From positions 1 through 46,567 of the forward strand of contig PBLC01000003.1 of assembly GCA_002721675.1 (NCBI GenBank): a stretch of 46,567 nt of DNA. The letters run 5' to 3'. Of the stretch, positions 15,007 to 23,914 are shown one piece after another. Each line of letters starts with the position of its first letter. Position 1 is the first letter of the stretch. The position numbers and the translations under genes are program-made. Source of the stretch: Chloroflexota bacterium. Its GTDB lineage: Bacteria > Chloroflexota > Dehalococcoidia > Lucifugimonadales > Lucifugimonadaceae. The notes under the pieces are model-generated. The model searched no databases. It was not told where the DNA came from and saw only the letters and a program-made list of their open reading frames with translations.

Positions 15007-16211
15007 GATTTAAGCGTCCTGAAGTCTTTTGAGGCGCCATAGCAAACCAAATGAACTATAACTGGTATTATTGCGGCAATAGTTATAGTAGCCACAATTC
15101 CTATTGATTCACCAAGTAACCCCCCTAATATAAATCCTAGCCCATAAGCCTGGATTACCGTAAAAAATAAACCGACCACTCTCCCTTTATGATCATCATC
15201 AGGGATGGTTTGAAGAAGAATTAATACTACAGTAAACCATATAATGTGAAAAAATCCTCCAATTATAAGCAAAAGTATTGAAAGATATATAGACGTAGAT
15301 AAGGAGAAAAAGAATAAGACAATAGAGTAAATTATTATGCAAGCAACTATTGATTTAGAGTTTCTAAAAATTTTTGCAAAAAGTGGAAGCGCTATTGAGC
15401 CAATCATTGCACCAAATGCTTCACTAGAAAGCAGGGTTGCATAACCAGAAGCACCTGAACCTAGAGTATCTCTTGCGATTTTAGGTATTAAAGGTTGAGT
15501 TGCTCCCCAAAATAATATGGTAAAAGCTAGAATTAGCAGAATTCTAATATTTACAGATTTGTATGAATAAACAATACCCTCTTTAATAGATTTATCAACT
15601 CCTTTTTCTAAACCTTTGTCAGAATCATTTTTGGTTTCTTTTAGGTAAATAAACAACATAAATGCTGCTGCCACACTTATTAGATGCACAGCAGGCATTG
15701 AAAAGAATATTATTGTATTTGAAATTGAAGTAAAAAATATAGCAATTACTAAAGGACCCGTAGTACTAAGAAAGGCATTTATAAATTCGGTAATGGAATT
15801 TCCCCAAGTTAAATATTTAAAGCCAACAACATCTAAAATTAAATTTCTAGATGCGGTTACTTCTAAGCCTGCAGTTACACCTATCCCGCTAAAGCACAAT
15901 ATAATAAAAAAAATAGGATAAAAATTTGCATGAATAAAAATTGCAGCAAATAAGAAAAAAATAAAACTAATTATCCTAGCAATTAAAAACAGTTTTTTTC
16001 TAGAAAACTTATCGGCTAATTGACCACCTAATGGAGATATAAATATTACGAAAAAAGTTGGAATTGCAGCAATTAATCCTACCATGAAAGTAGAATTAGT
16101 CTTCTCTAAAATATACCAGTTAATTAGGTAATTTCTAAAAACCCACCCGCAGAATGCAAGACAGTTGGCAGTGATTAATAAAAAAAAATTTTTACTTAAT
16201 AGTGGATTCAT
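15003..16211 (-). CDS. MFS transporter (tandem paralogue 1)
   Basis: The 402-residue protein has about 12 membrane helices and the MFS loop GGQLADKFSRKK after helix 2. Its N-terminus lines up closely with the next-door protein at 16251-17474: both share WYIL(E/D)xTNST, VGLI, IPT and SPLGG in the same order, so they arose by tandem duplication. It is the last gene of a minus-strand run that starts with the CBS protein at 20615. Substrate unknown; an exporter role is possible. Confidence 0.85.
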   Translation of the reverse strand: MNPLLSKNFFLLITANCLAFCGWVFRNYLINWYILEKTNSTFMVGLIAAIPTFFVIFISPLGGQLADKFSRKKLFLIARIISFIFFLFAAIFIHANFYPIFFIILCFSGIGVTAGLEVTASRNLILDVVGFKYLTWGNSITEFINAFLSTTGPLVIAIFFTSISNTIIFFSMPAVHLISVAAAFMLFIYLKETKNDSDKGLEKGVDKSIKEGIVYSYKSVNIRILLILAFTILFWGATQPLIPKIARDTLGSGASGYATLLSSEAFGAMIGSIALPLFAKIFRNSKSIVACIIIYSIVLFFFSLSTSIYLSILLLIIGGFFHIIWFTVVLILLQTIPDDDHKGRVVGLFFTVIQAYGLGFILGGLLGESIGIVATITIAAIIPVIVHLVCYGASKDFRTLKS

Positions 16212-16250
16212 ATCACGATATATAGCATAAAAAATAATATAATGGCAATA

Positions 16251-17474
16251 CTAATATGAATCTTGATTAGCTAAATCTAATTTTCTGAATTTATTAGAAA
16301 AAAGCGCTAATAGATGAATTATTATTAGAGATGCCATTGCTATATAAATAGTTAATTTTATACCTATATGCTCTGCAATTAAGCCCCCTAAAATAGACCC
16401 CAATGCAATTGACACCATAAGTGAGAAATAAAACCCTACAATCCTGCCTTTATAGGGATCTTTAGTTATAGTTTGCAGGAAAACAAGCATAGAGATCCAC
16501 CATATTGAATGAGAAATTCCCGAAGCTAATATTAAAATACTGCAAATAATTGGGGATGTTGAATTATAAATAAAAATAGCAAATATAGCGAAAAGCAAGG
16601 CACTAATAATAAGAATTTTTGAACCCCTAATTTTTATTATTGAAAATGTAATTAGCAATGATCCAATTGCTGACCCAGCAAAATATAGACCCGAAAGGAT
16701 TGCATACCCACTTCCTCCAATATTTAGAACCTCTCTTGAGTGCAAGGGTAGAAGAGGTTGAGGGAAAGACCAGAAAAGCATCATGCCAAAACCAATCATG
16801 AGCAATATCAAGATGTTTTCAGTATCTTTTATATAAAAAATAGCGTCTTTTATAGTGACCTCTGAAAATTTTTTATCTATATTTATTTCTTTATCTTTAG
16901 GCTTAAAATTAATAAAAAGAAAATACCCAAAAACTAAACCAATTAATGCTATTACTGGAAGAGTCCAAAAAATTATAGATGAGGAAAGTATTGTAAGTAA
17001 TAGTCCTATAGTTATAGGAAGTAATGCATTTAATCCGCTATTAAATAATTCTTTGTACCCATTACCTTTAGATATATTTTCAATTCCTAAAATATCAATT
17101 AGTAAATTTTGAGTAGATGCACTTTCCAAACTAGCTGTGAATCCAAACATTATTGAAGTGATTATTAAAAATGTAATTGATAAGAAATTTAGATTTACGG
17201 AAAGAGCCATTAGCACCATAATTACAAAAATTGCAATTCTTGCAATAAAAAACACTGACTTCCTGGAAACAGAATCTGCCAATTTACCTCCCAAAGGGCT
17301 AAGCAGCGGTAAGGTCATTGTGGGTATGGATGTAATTAACCCAACGAGTAGAGTTGAATTTGTCTGATCTAAAATATACCAACTTACTATTGTTCCTCGA
17401 GCAACAAAAACAGAAAATCCAAACCCATTAGCAATTAAATATAATAGAAATACTATGTTTTCTTTAAGGGACAT
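16251..17474 (-). CDS. MFS transporter (tandem paralogue 2)
   Basis: This 407-residue protein has about 12 predicted helices and the conserved loop GGKLADSVSRKS. It is a diverged paralogue of the downstream neighbour. It follows the thioredoxin-family gene by 20 nt on the minus strand and precedes its paralogue by 39 nt. The pair might form a two-component carrier, or handle two related compounds. No substrate-specific feature is visible. Confidence 0.85.
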   Translation of the reverse strand: MSLKENIVFLLYLIANGFGFSVFVARGTIVSWYILDQTNSTLLVGLITSIPTMTLPLLSPLGGKLADSVSRKSVFFIARIAIFVIMVLMALSVNLNFLSITFLIITSIMFGFTASLESASTQNLLIDILGIENISKGNGYKELFNSGLNALLPITIGLLLTILSSSIIFWTLPVIALIGLVFGYFLFINFKPKDKEINIDKKFSEVTIKDAIFYIKDTENILILLMIGFGMMLFWSFPQPLLPLHSREVLNIGGSGYAILSGLYFAGSAIGSLLITFSIIKIRGSKILIISALLFAIFAIFIYNSTSPIICSILILASGISHSIWWISMLVFLQTITKDPYKGRIVGFYFSLMVSIALGSILGGLIAEHIGIKLTIYIAMASLIIIHLLALFSNKFRKLDLANQDSY

Positions 17475-17494
17475 TTTTAATAATAACTATTAAT

Positions 17495-18028
17495 TTATTT
17501 CCACTTTATTGTGCAACCTACAGCATCAGTAATTTCTACACTTGCTTTATTTCCCTTAACAATATTATCAAGAGCATCCATTAAATATGAAGAATTTACA
17601 GCAGATTCATCTTCGTAATTATCATCAATTGCGCCTGTATATCTTAGCAAGCCTAAGTTATCAAAAACAAAAACTTCTGGAGTGCGTTCAGCGCCGTACA
17701 TTTTGGCTATTTCTTGAGTTTCGTCGTATAGGTACGGAAAGTTAAATTTTTTTTCATCGTGCCTTTCCTTCATTTTTTCAAAACTATCTTCAGGGTATGC
17801 ATCAGAATCATTGGAACTAATCATGATAATGCTAACCCCATCCTTAGAATATTTTTCTTGTATATTGATTATTCTGTTCTCCCAAGCTTGGGCATAAGGA
17901 CAGTGATTGCAACTAAAAATTAAGACTTTTATTTTTCCTAAAGAGGGTAAGTCTAAACTATATTTTTGCCCATCAGTTGCTGAAAGCAGAAAGTTTATAT
18001 AAGGATCATTTATTTTTATATTTGGCAT
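17495..18028 (-). CDS. Thioredoxin-family (AhpC/TlpA-like) protein
   Basis: The 177-residue protein has a thioredoxin fold with redox pair Cys40 and Cys43 in SCNHCPYA, and the cis-proline Pro117 in ERTPEVFVFD. The long loop after the CxxC motif and the conserved HCPYA sequence match the thioredoxin-family proteins annotated as peroxiredoxin-like/resA-like. No signal peptide is seen, so it is probably cytoplasmic. It lies 12 nt after another thioredoxin-fold gene and near the sulfatase, in the same operon. Confidence 0.85.
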   Translation of the reverse strand: MPNIKINDPYINFLLSATDGQKYSLDLPSLGKIKVLIFSCNHCPYAQAWENRIINIQEKYSKDGVSIIMISSNDSDAYPEDSFEKMKERHDEKKFNFPYLYDETQEIAKMYGAERTPEVFVFDNLGLLRYTGAIDDNYEDESAVNSSYLMDALDNIVKGNKASVEITDAVGCTIKWK

Positions 18029-18040
18029 TTTTTCCTTTTA

Positions 18041-18355
18041 CTAAGCCTTTATTAAGACTTTTTCTAGTTTATTTTTTGACGGGACCGGCGAAATCCCTCC
18101 TTCATCATTAATGAATGTTCTGCAGTTTTCTAATCTGTATAAATTTGAATCTATAGGTTCAAATTGTATATTATTTATATAAATAGTAGGTGAGCCAGAG
18201 AACTCCCAATTCTTAGCCTCTTGGTCATTTTTTAATAATTTAGTTGATAGATTAGCCTTTAAATTATTTTCTTCTATTATTTCATTTATTCTTTGAACCG
18301 TAGGTTCCAATGATGGACATGAATTATTATGTAATATTAATAAATTAATGACCAT
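18041..18355 (-). CDS. Small thioredoxin-fold-like protein
   Basis: The 104-residue product starts with a hydrophobic strand VINLLILH and a cysteine-proline turn (NNSCPS), has a helix and then GSPTIYINN, which looks like the cis-proline loop of thioredoxin-like proteins. Only one cysteine stands at the active-site position, so it would be a one-cysteine variant. A second cysteine lies in LENCRTF. It overlaps the tautomerase gene by 11 nt. I cannot name a precise family; DUF2703-like proteins are a possible match. Confidence 0.55.
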   Translation of the reverse strand: MVINLLILHNNSCPSLEPTVQRINEIIEENNLKANLSTKLLKNDQEAKNWEFSGSPTIYINNIQFEPIDSNLYRLENCRTFINDEGGISPVPSKNKLEKVLIKA

Positions 18356-18530
18356 TTATTAATTTTCCTGAACTTGCACTATTTTCTTTTAATATTTCTT
18401 TAAATATTATTTCCACTGCGCTCGGTTTGCATCCAGTAATTTTTACGAATGAATCTGTTATCTCTTCTACTAATTGTTTTTTTTGGGTTTCATCTCTACC
18501 AGGAAACCATAAAACTTCTATATAAGGCAT
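18345..18530 (-). CDS. 4-oxalocrotonate tautomerase-family protein
   Basis: I place the start at the ATG at 18530, giving 61 residues beginning MPYIEVLWFPGR. After Met removal, Pro1 would be the catalytic base, as in all 4-OT tautomerases; an upstream ATG at 18560 would bury that proline and overlap the sulfatase by 29 nt. Length matches the family (~62 residues). It interconverts keto and enol forms of small acids, or acts on related substrates. It starts 1 nt after the sulfatase stop. Confidence 0.82.
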   Translation of the reverse strand: MPYIEVLWFPGRDETQKKQLVEEITDSFVKITGCKPSAVEIIFKEILKENSASSGKLINGH

Positions 18531-18531
18531 A

Positions 18532-20214
18532 TTAAAGAAACTTACCTTTCCCTTCAGCAATCTGGCCAGCCGTAGGGCCTCTATGCTGGTGTATATGAGA
18601 ATGATCTCCCTCCAGCCTTTTCGCCATAACGTTTGGGTCTACTGGCCAAGGAAGCACATTACTAACTTTCGCCCATTCTTCCCATTCTATACTCATTTCT
18701 TTTACTTTCTGTTTCTCATTAGTAGATAGGTCATTTAATTCTGTCCTATCTTCGTTCATATTGAAAAGTTCCCATTCTTTTCCAAATTCTCTTACAAGTT
18801 TCCATTCTCCTTTTCTAATTCCCTGATTACCTTCGTGCTCCCAATACATAGGTTTTTGACGTGACCACTTGTTAGTTAACAATGATAAGAAACTTTCTCC
18901 TTCTATAGGTTTAATTTTATTGCCGTTATATTCAGTAGGATATTTACCTCCTGCAGCCTCAATTGAAGTTGCAGGTATATCCATAATATGAATATATTCA
19001 GATTCTATCCTTGACTCTTTAATTGCTGCAGGCCAATGAACAATTAATGGGGCACTTATCCCTCCCTCGTGTATCCATCTTTTAAATAGACGAAAAGGAC
19101 TGTTACTAACGTTTGTCCAAGGGGTTTCATAACTTTGGAAAGTTGTTCCTGGGCCAGGTCTTAAATTAGGTATGTTCCCAACTCTAACCTTCTCTCCATT
19201 TATTGTGTTAGTTTCCCATTGTGAAGTGTTACTCCAATCTCCATCTTCTCTCATCAGCTCTGCGCAGCCTCCATTATCAGACATGAAAAATATTAAAGTA
19301 TTTTCTAATTGGTTATTATTGTTTAATGTTTCAATCACTCTTCCGATTCCTTGGTCCATACTATCAATCATTGCTGAGTATGCTGCCATTTTAGAATCTT
19401 CCCAGTCAGGGTATTTAGAATCTTCCCAGTCTCCCACATCTGAATCTCTTGGAGAAATAGCCCATTTAGAATCTATTATTCCTAATCCTTTCATCTCTTC
19501 ATGCCTAGCAGTTCTAAAATAGTCCCAACCTTTTAGATATTTACCTTCATATTTTGCTATATCTTCTGGTTTGGCATGAAGGGGCCAATGAGGGGCAGTA
19601 TATGATAAATAAAGAAAGAAAGGATTATTGTTTTTCATAGAGCCATTTATCATTTCACAGGCTCTGTCAGACATCGCATCAGTAAAATAATAATCTGGAT
19701 CATCAACATCAATAAATTTATCTCCATCCATAAGGCTTTCAGGCCTAAAAAAACTGGAAGCTGCATCCATTATTCCATAAAAATTATCAAAACCTCTTTG
19801 AGTTGGTAATGGGTGGTTGTCTGTTCCAGCTTGCCACTTTTCTTTTTCTCTTGGATCCCAGCTTCCACCTAAATGCCACTTTCCTGACAAATATGTATCA
19901 TAATTTTCTTGTTTTAAAACTTCTGCAACTGTGACACATTCATTATTTATAAAGCCTCTGTAGCCTGGTGCACCTAAATCTCCAGATAATTGGCCAACAC
20001 CTGCTTGGTGACCAGTCAATCCGGTCATTAATGATGCCCTGGAAGGGCTGCACCTAGCCTGATTATAGAATTGAGAAAATTTAATTCCATTATTTCCTAA
20101 ACTATCAATATTAGGAGTCTTAATCTCTGACCCATAGCATCCAAGATCCGAATATCCAAGATCATCAGCAAGAATAATAATTATGTTCGGTTGATCTTTT
20201 TTTGGTTCGTTCAT
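18532..20214 (-). CDS. Type I arylsulfatase
   Basis: The 560-residue protein is a formylglycine sulfatase: metal ligands Asp17-Asp18 in ILADDLGYSD and the modification motif CSPSR at 55-59, where Cys55 would be converted to formylglycine, followed by ASLMTG. Downstream features include GKWHLGG, the FFMSDNGG metal site and KRWIHEGG. No signal peptide is visible, so it is predicted cytoplasmic or exported by another route. It hydrolyses sulfate esters, and the broad relatives act on aryl or sugar sulfates. A separate formylglycine-generating or anSME enzyme is needed and none is in the window. It overlaps the CBS gene by 4 nt. Confidence 0.9.
   Translation of the reverse strand: MNEPKKDQPNIIIILADDLGYSDLGCYGSEIKTPNIDSLGNNGIKFSQFYNQARCSPSRASLMTGLTGHQAGVGQLSGDLGAPGYRGFINNECVTVAEVLKQENYDTYLSGKWHLGGSWDPREKEKWQAGTDNHPLPTQRGFDNFYGIMDAASSFFRPESLMDGDKFIDVDDPDYYFTDAMSDRACEMINGSMKNNNPFFLYLSYTAPHWPLHAKPEDIAKYEGKYLKGWDYFRTARHEEMKGLGIIDSKWAISPRDSDVGDWEDSKYPDWEDSKMAAYSAMIDSMDQGIGRVIETLNNNNQLENTLIFFMSDNGGCAELMREDGDWSNTSQWETNTINGEKVRVGNIPNLRPGPGTTFQSYETPWTNVSNSPFRLFKRWIHEGGISAPLIVHWPAAIKESRIESEYIHIMDIPATSIEAAGGKYPTEYNGNKIKPIEGESFLSLLTNKWSRQKPMYWEHEGNQGIRKGEWKLVREFGKEWELFNMNEDRTELNDLSTNEKQKVKEMSIEWEEWAKVSNVLPWPVDPNVMAKRLEGDHSHIHQHRGPTAGQIAEGKGKFL
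19390..19431 (-). repeat. 18-nt direct repeat inside the sulfatase gene
   Basis: TTTAGAATCTTCCCAGTC occurs at 19390-19407 and again, identical, at 19414-19431 on the plus strand. The spacing is 24 nt, so the frame is kept. The protein has DWEDSK, two residues, then DWEDSK again, in a surface-type insertion. Confidence 0.9.
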
Positions 20215-20615
20215 GTTTTCCAGCTTCCTAAAACATCATTATTAAATTGATCTACTGCCTGAGATATATCAGCAAAAGTCACAATCCCAACCAAACTCCC
20301 TAATTGCATTACAGGGAGCCTGCTAATCTTCTGATCAGCCATTACTCTTGCTGCTTCCATAACATCGGTTTCAAAATCAGCCGTATATACTGGAGAAGTC
20401 ATAACCTCAAAAACCGTGCAATCTTTCGGGTCTTTCCCAGATCCTATACATTTTGAGGTAATATCCCATGTCGTAACTATTCCTTCAACACTGCCATTTT
20501 GCATAGCAACTAGAGATCCTATGTTTAACTCTTTCATTGTAGCCGAGCAGGCCGTTACAGTTGAGGTAGGAGAAATCGTACCGACTTTTTTTGTCATTAT
20601 TTTATTTATTTTCAA
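20211..20615 (-). CDS. CBS-pair domain protein
   Basis: The 134-residue protein consists of two CBS motifs, residues ~1-60 and ~67-130. Each has the pattern of an IMTKKV-type or VMTSPV start, a GSLVAM or ISRLPVM strand and a G-I-V-T-x-x-D end (GIVTTWDI, GIVTFADI). Such Bateman modules bind adenine nucleotides. As a stand-alone module at the head of an operon with a sulfatase it may sense energy or act on a partner, but the role is unknown. The start is TTG at 20615 with GGAG upstream. It overlaps the sulfatase start by 4 nt. Confidence 0.85.
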   Translation of the reverse strand: MKINKIMTKKVGTISPTSTVTACSATMKELNIGSLVAMQNGSVEGIVTTWDITSKCIGSGKDPKDCTVFEVMTSPVYTADFETDVMEAARVMADQKISRLPVMQLGSLVGIVTFADISQAVDQFNNDVLGSWKT

Positions 20616-20684
20616 AAATCACTCCCAAACAATAATATTAATATCTAGTATAGATTTTTATATCATTTTGAAAAGAGGTAATTT

Positions 20685-21725
20685 ATGAATATATTAATCA
20701 CAGGGATAACAGGAAGAATTGGGACTAATGTTGCAAACTTCTTAATAAAATCTGGCCATAGTGTAACTGGGTTTTCTTGGAGTAAAGATCAAAAAATTAA
20801 AAAAATGGAAAAACTTGGCTGTGAGATTGTGGTGGGAGACTTAGAAAATTATGATGATGTGAGTAGGGCAGTAGCAGATAATGAGGTAGTTCTTCATATG
20901 GGCGCAGCATTTCAATCAGGAGGTCCGTTTTCTCCTAATCAATATTTCGATATTAATACTAAAGGCACATTTAATATACTTGAGGCATGCTTGAAGAGCA
21001 GGAACTTAAAACACCTTATTGTTACTAGCACAGACTCAACGATTTCTAAATATCCTGAAAAAAAATTAACAAAGCCTATTTCTGAATTTGATCTACCTCA
21101 AGATACTACTGAATGGTATGGATATTCTAAAATTCTTGCAGAAAATTTATCACGTAGATACTACATTTCAGAAAATTTACCAGTTACAATTCTTAGATTT
21201 TCAAATGTTTTTGGGCGTTTTGAAGTATGTAGGTGGAATCAATTTTACACCGGACATTACCTTGAAACCTTAAGGGATTCTAAGTATTCAAATAAAAAAG
21301 AACTAATCTCCGAGTTAGAGGATCATATTTCCCAAGGAAAACAACTTATAATCCCTACATCTGGAGGGGACTCTTGGAAAAAACATGTGATTGACATAAG
21401 GGATATTGTGCATGCTTATGATTTAATGATTTGCAACAAAAATACTTTTGGGTCAACTTATCAAATTGCAGGTCCCAATAGTTTTAAATGGGAGGATGTT
21501 GTACCTAAGTTGTCAGAATATTTAGATCTTGGTTATTGCAAAGTAGAGTTACCCATCACGCCAACTTTTTATGAATTTGATTTAACTTCTTCAATTAACG
21601 ATTATGGGTATAGTCCCAAATGGGATGTTATTTCAATGATTGAAGATGAATTAAAATCAAATGATCAAAACTTTGGAGATGTTGTTCCAACTGAAGCTGA
21701 CTTTAGGAGAGGTTATCAGGTTTAA
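20685..21725 (+). CDS. NAD-dependent epimerase/dehydratase (extended SDR)
   Basis: The 346-residue protein has the Rossmann motif GITGRIG at 7-13, Asp52 (GDLEN) for the adenine, STDST near 115-119, and the catalytic YGYSK with Tyr145 and Lys149. This fits extended SDRs such as nucleotide-sugar epimerases, although the acceptor specificity is not visible. GAAAAGAGG lies just before the ATG. Its 3' end overlaps the convergent carotenoid gene by 23 nt. It could supply a sugar donor to the nearby glycosyltransferase, but the opposite strand argues only weakly for a link. Confidence 0.83.
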   Translation: MNILITGITGRIGTNVANFLIKSGHSVTGFSWSKDQKIKKMEKLGCEIVVGDLENYDDVSRAVADNEVVLHMGAAFQSGGPFSPNQYFDINTKGTFNILEACLKSRNLKHLIVTSTDSTISKYPEKKLTKPISEFDLPQDTTEWYGYSKILAENLSRRYYISENLPVTILRFSNVFGRFEVCRWNQFYTGHYLETLRDSKYSNKKELISELEDHISQGKQLIIPTSGGDSWKKHVIDIRDIVHAYDLMICNKNTFGSTYQIAGPNSFKWEDVVPKLSEYLDLGYCKVELPITPTFYEFDLTSSINDYGYSPKWDVISMIEDELKSNDQNFGDVVPTEADFRRGYQV

Positions 21726-22443
21726 ATGAGTTGCTTCTAAGAATAACTATAATGTAAAACGAAATCATCAAAATTCCAATTATTCCTGGCAAATAAAGTT
21801 TATTAGTTAGAGAGGTTGTTATAAAGAAGATTGGGAGCAAAAGATTTACTGATATTGGAAAAAGTGAGTTATTCCATGTTTTCCAGGGCAGGATACTAAT
21901 AAATAAACTAACCAAAAACCAACCAAAAAAATTCTCAATAGGTACCCCATAAAATCCACCTGTACTGTCTGCCCATATCCAATAATTTAGTGGGCCCGAC
22001 ATTAAAGGGTCAATTAGTAAATCGTAAGAAGTAGTAATAGACGAAAATACGAAAGGAAAAAATATCTTCCTGATTCTTAAAAATGAAGTTAAATCTAAGG
22101 CTAAATTTGTAACAATTATCCAAGCACATATAAGGACTACTGGTACTCCCATAACCTGTATGCCTAACTTTGAAGTATAGTTATATTCTCCATAAGGAAA
22201 ACCAGTTATTATTCCTATAATTTCAGAAAAGAAACCTATTATTCCAGCCAAAAGAAGTAAATATATAGTCCTCTTTTTTTGATTAACTAGGCAAAGAAGG
22301 GATGCAACAAGTATAAAAACTGGAGGCGTCCATTCAGTATTTTTAAACATCTCTGGGCTTAAGAATTGAATTAATATTCCCCCAGCAAAGAGCACCAAAA
22401 AAAATGCTAGAATTGACAAACTTAATATTTTTTTAATAATCAT
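21703..22443 (-). CDS. cruF: CruF-like carotenoid 1',2'-hydratase (carotenoid biosynthesis protein, DUF422)
   Basis: This 246-residue membrane protein has about seven predicted helices and matches the carotenoid biosynthesis family PF04240. It has a conserved YGEYNYTSKLG.QVMGVPV segment and IDPLMSGPLNYWIW...GGFYGVPIENFFGW. Members include CruF and bisanhydrobacterioruberin hydratase, which add water to the terminal double bond of an acyclic psi end. It is the last gene of the carotenoid operon and overlaps the desaturase-like gene upstream by 11 nt. Confidence 0.8.
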   Translation of the reverse strand: MIIKKILSLSILAFFLVLFAGGILIQFLSPEMFKNTEWTPPVFILVASLLCLVNQKKRTIYLLLLAGIIGFFSEIIGIITGFPYGEYNYTSKLGIQVMGVPVVLICAWIIVTNLALDLTSFLRIRKIFFPFVFSSITTSYDLLIDPLMSGPLNYWIWADSTGGFYGVPIENFFGWFLVSLFISILPWKTWNNSLFPISVNLLLPIFFITTSLTNKLYLPGIIGILMISFYIIVILRSNSFKPDNLS

Positions 22444-23914
22444 TTTTTATTAAGTCAGTGGTTATTTTGGATGATTTAATCACAGTTGGGGTCCCTCCAC
22501 CTGGATGGGTAGTCCCTCCAACATTATAAAGACCTTTAGTTTTTTCCTTATTAGGATGCCTAAAAAAAGAATTTTTGATTCCATGAGAATTTTTCCCATA
22601 TAGAGAACCTCCGTATGAATTATGTTGATTCATAAAATAATTAGGTGTTTGAATTTTTTCGACATCGATTATAGATTTTTCCAAATGAATATTTATTTTT
22701 TTTAATTTATTTAAGACCTTGTTTCTGGCTAATTCAATCTCTGCATCGGTCCAAATATTGCTTGTAGCTGGCGAGTTAGCCATTATAAATAAATTTGAAC
22801 AATTTTGTGGCGCAACACTTTCGTCTGTTGCTGTAGGATTGCAAACATATATTGTTGGGTCTTCAGGAAATTTTTTTCTTTTAAATAAATCATCAAATTC
22901 TTTTTTATAATCTTTAGAAAAAATAATATTGTGGTGCTTTAAATCTATCTTCTTTTTTAATCCTAACATCAGCACAAATCCAGATAATGAATAATCGTCT
23001 ATATTTTCATTCAATTTTTGATTTTTGTATTTATTTAGATTTGATATGTCTGTATTATTTATAACTATTTTTGTAGAAATTTGGCCTTTGGAAGTTTCAA
23101 CTCCAGTAATTTTATTATTAGAAATTTGAATATTTTTAACAACACAATTTTTTATAATTTCTACCTCATTTTCAACTAAGAGTTTTTCTAAGGATTCTAT
23201 TAATTTATAAATTCCTCCTTTTATGTACCAACTCCCAAAAGCGTACTCTATATAAGGGATAACAAATAACATGCCTGGAGTGTTTTCTGGAGAAGAGCCA
23301 ACATAAGTTGGATAGCGCTCAAAAATCTGTTTAATTTTTGGGCTAGAGAAAGTTTTATTTACCAAAGATTTATAACTCATAAGTGTGCGTAAATAAGGAA
23401 ATTTAATAAGATCTCCTATTTTTATATTTTTAGGAACTCTGCCCATGGGAAAATTAAGAAAAGTCTTGTCTGATAATTCATAAATTTTTGCCCCTATAGA
23501 CAAGAAATTATAAAAGTTTTGAAAGTCCTCACCCACTTTGTCTAACTCTTTTTTCATCAAATCAAGAGAAGAAAAATAATCAACTTTATTTCCGTCATCA
23601 AAAAAATATCTACACATTGGGTTAAGTTTGATAAGTTCAATATGCTCATTGATATTTTCACCAATATCTTTAAAAAATTCATCAAAATAATCAGGAAGAG
23701 TGATTAGAGAAGGGCCTTGGTCAAATTTGTAACCTTTGCTGCTGAATGAGGTTATTTTCCCCCCTAAAGATTCATTTTTTTCTATTATAGATACCTTGTA
23801 TCCAATTTTAGATAACCTTAAAGCTGTACATATTCCGCCTAATCCAGCCCCTATTATTATTACTTTGTTTTTGTTATTTGATTTGTTTACCATACTTTCT
23901 GTCTTTCCATTCAA
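22433..23914 (-). CDS. Phytoene desaturase-family enzyme, CrtI/CrtD-type (second copy)
   Basis: The 493-residue protein has an FAD motif IGAGLGG (GxGxxG at 22-27) and the C-terminal GGTTHPGGGTPTVI segment typical of the CrtI family. It would desaturate or isomerise a carotenoid intermediate. Being the second copy, next to CruF, it may act as a 3,4-desaturase (CrtD) after hydration. The start at 23914 overlaps the glycosyltransferase by 41 nt; the ATG at 23893 (MVNKSNNK) overlaps by 20 nt and is an equally good alternative. It overlaps cruF by 11 nt. Confidence 0.85.
   Translation of the reverse strand: MNGKTESMVNKSNNKNKVIIIGAGLGGICTALRLSKIGYKVSIIEKNESLGGKITSFSSKGYKFDQGPSLITLPDYFDEFFKDIGENINEHIELIKLNPMCRYFFDDGNKVDYFSSLDLMKKELDKVGEDFQNFYNFLSIGAKIYELSDKTFLNFPMGRVPKNIKIGDLIKFPYLRTLMSYKSLVNKTFSSPKIKQIFERYPTYVGSSPENTPGMLFVIPYIEYAFGSWYIKGGIYKLIESLEKLLVENEVEIIKNCVVKNIQISNNKITGVETSKGQISTKIVINNTDISNLNKYKNQKLNENIDDYSLSGFVLMLGLKKKIDLKHHNIIFSKDYKKEFDDLFKRKKFPEDPTIYVCNPTATDESVAPQNCSNLFIMANSPATSNIWTDAEIELARNKVLNKLKKINIHLEKSIIDVEKIQTPNYFMNQHNSYGGSLYGKNSHGIKNSFFRHPNKEKTKGLYNVGGTTHPGGGTPTVIKSSKITTDLIKNDY

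Noticed and set aside
18531-18560. An N-terminal extension of the tautomerase starting at 18560.
   Set aside because: It would block the catalytic N-terminal proline and overlap the sulfatase gene; the ATG at 18530 gives the family-standard length.
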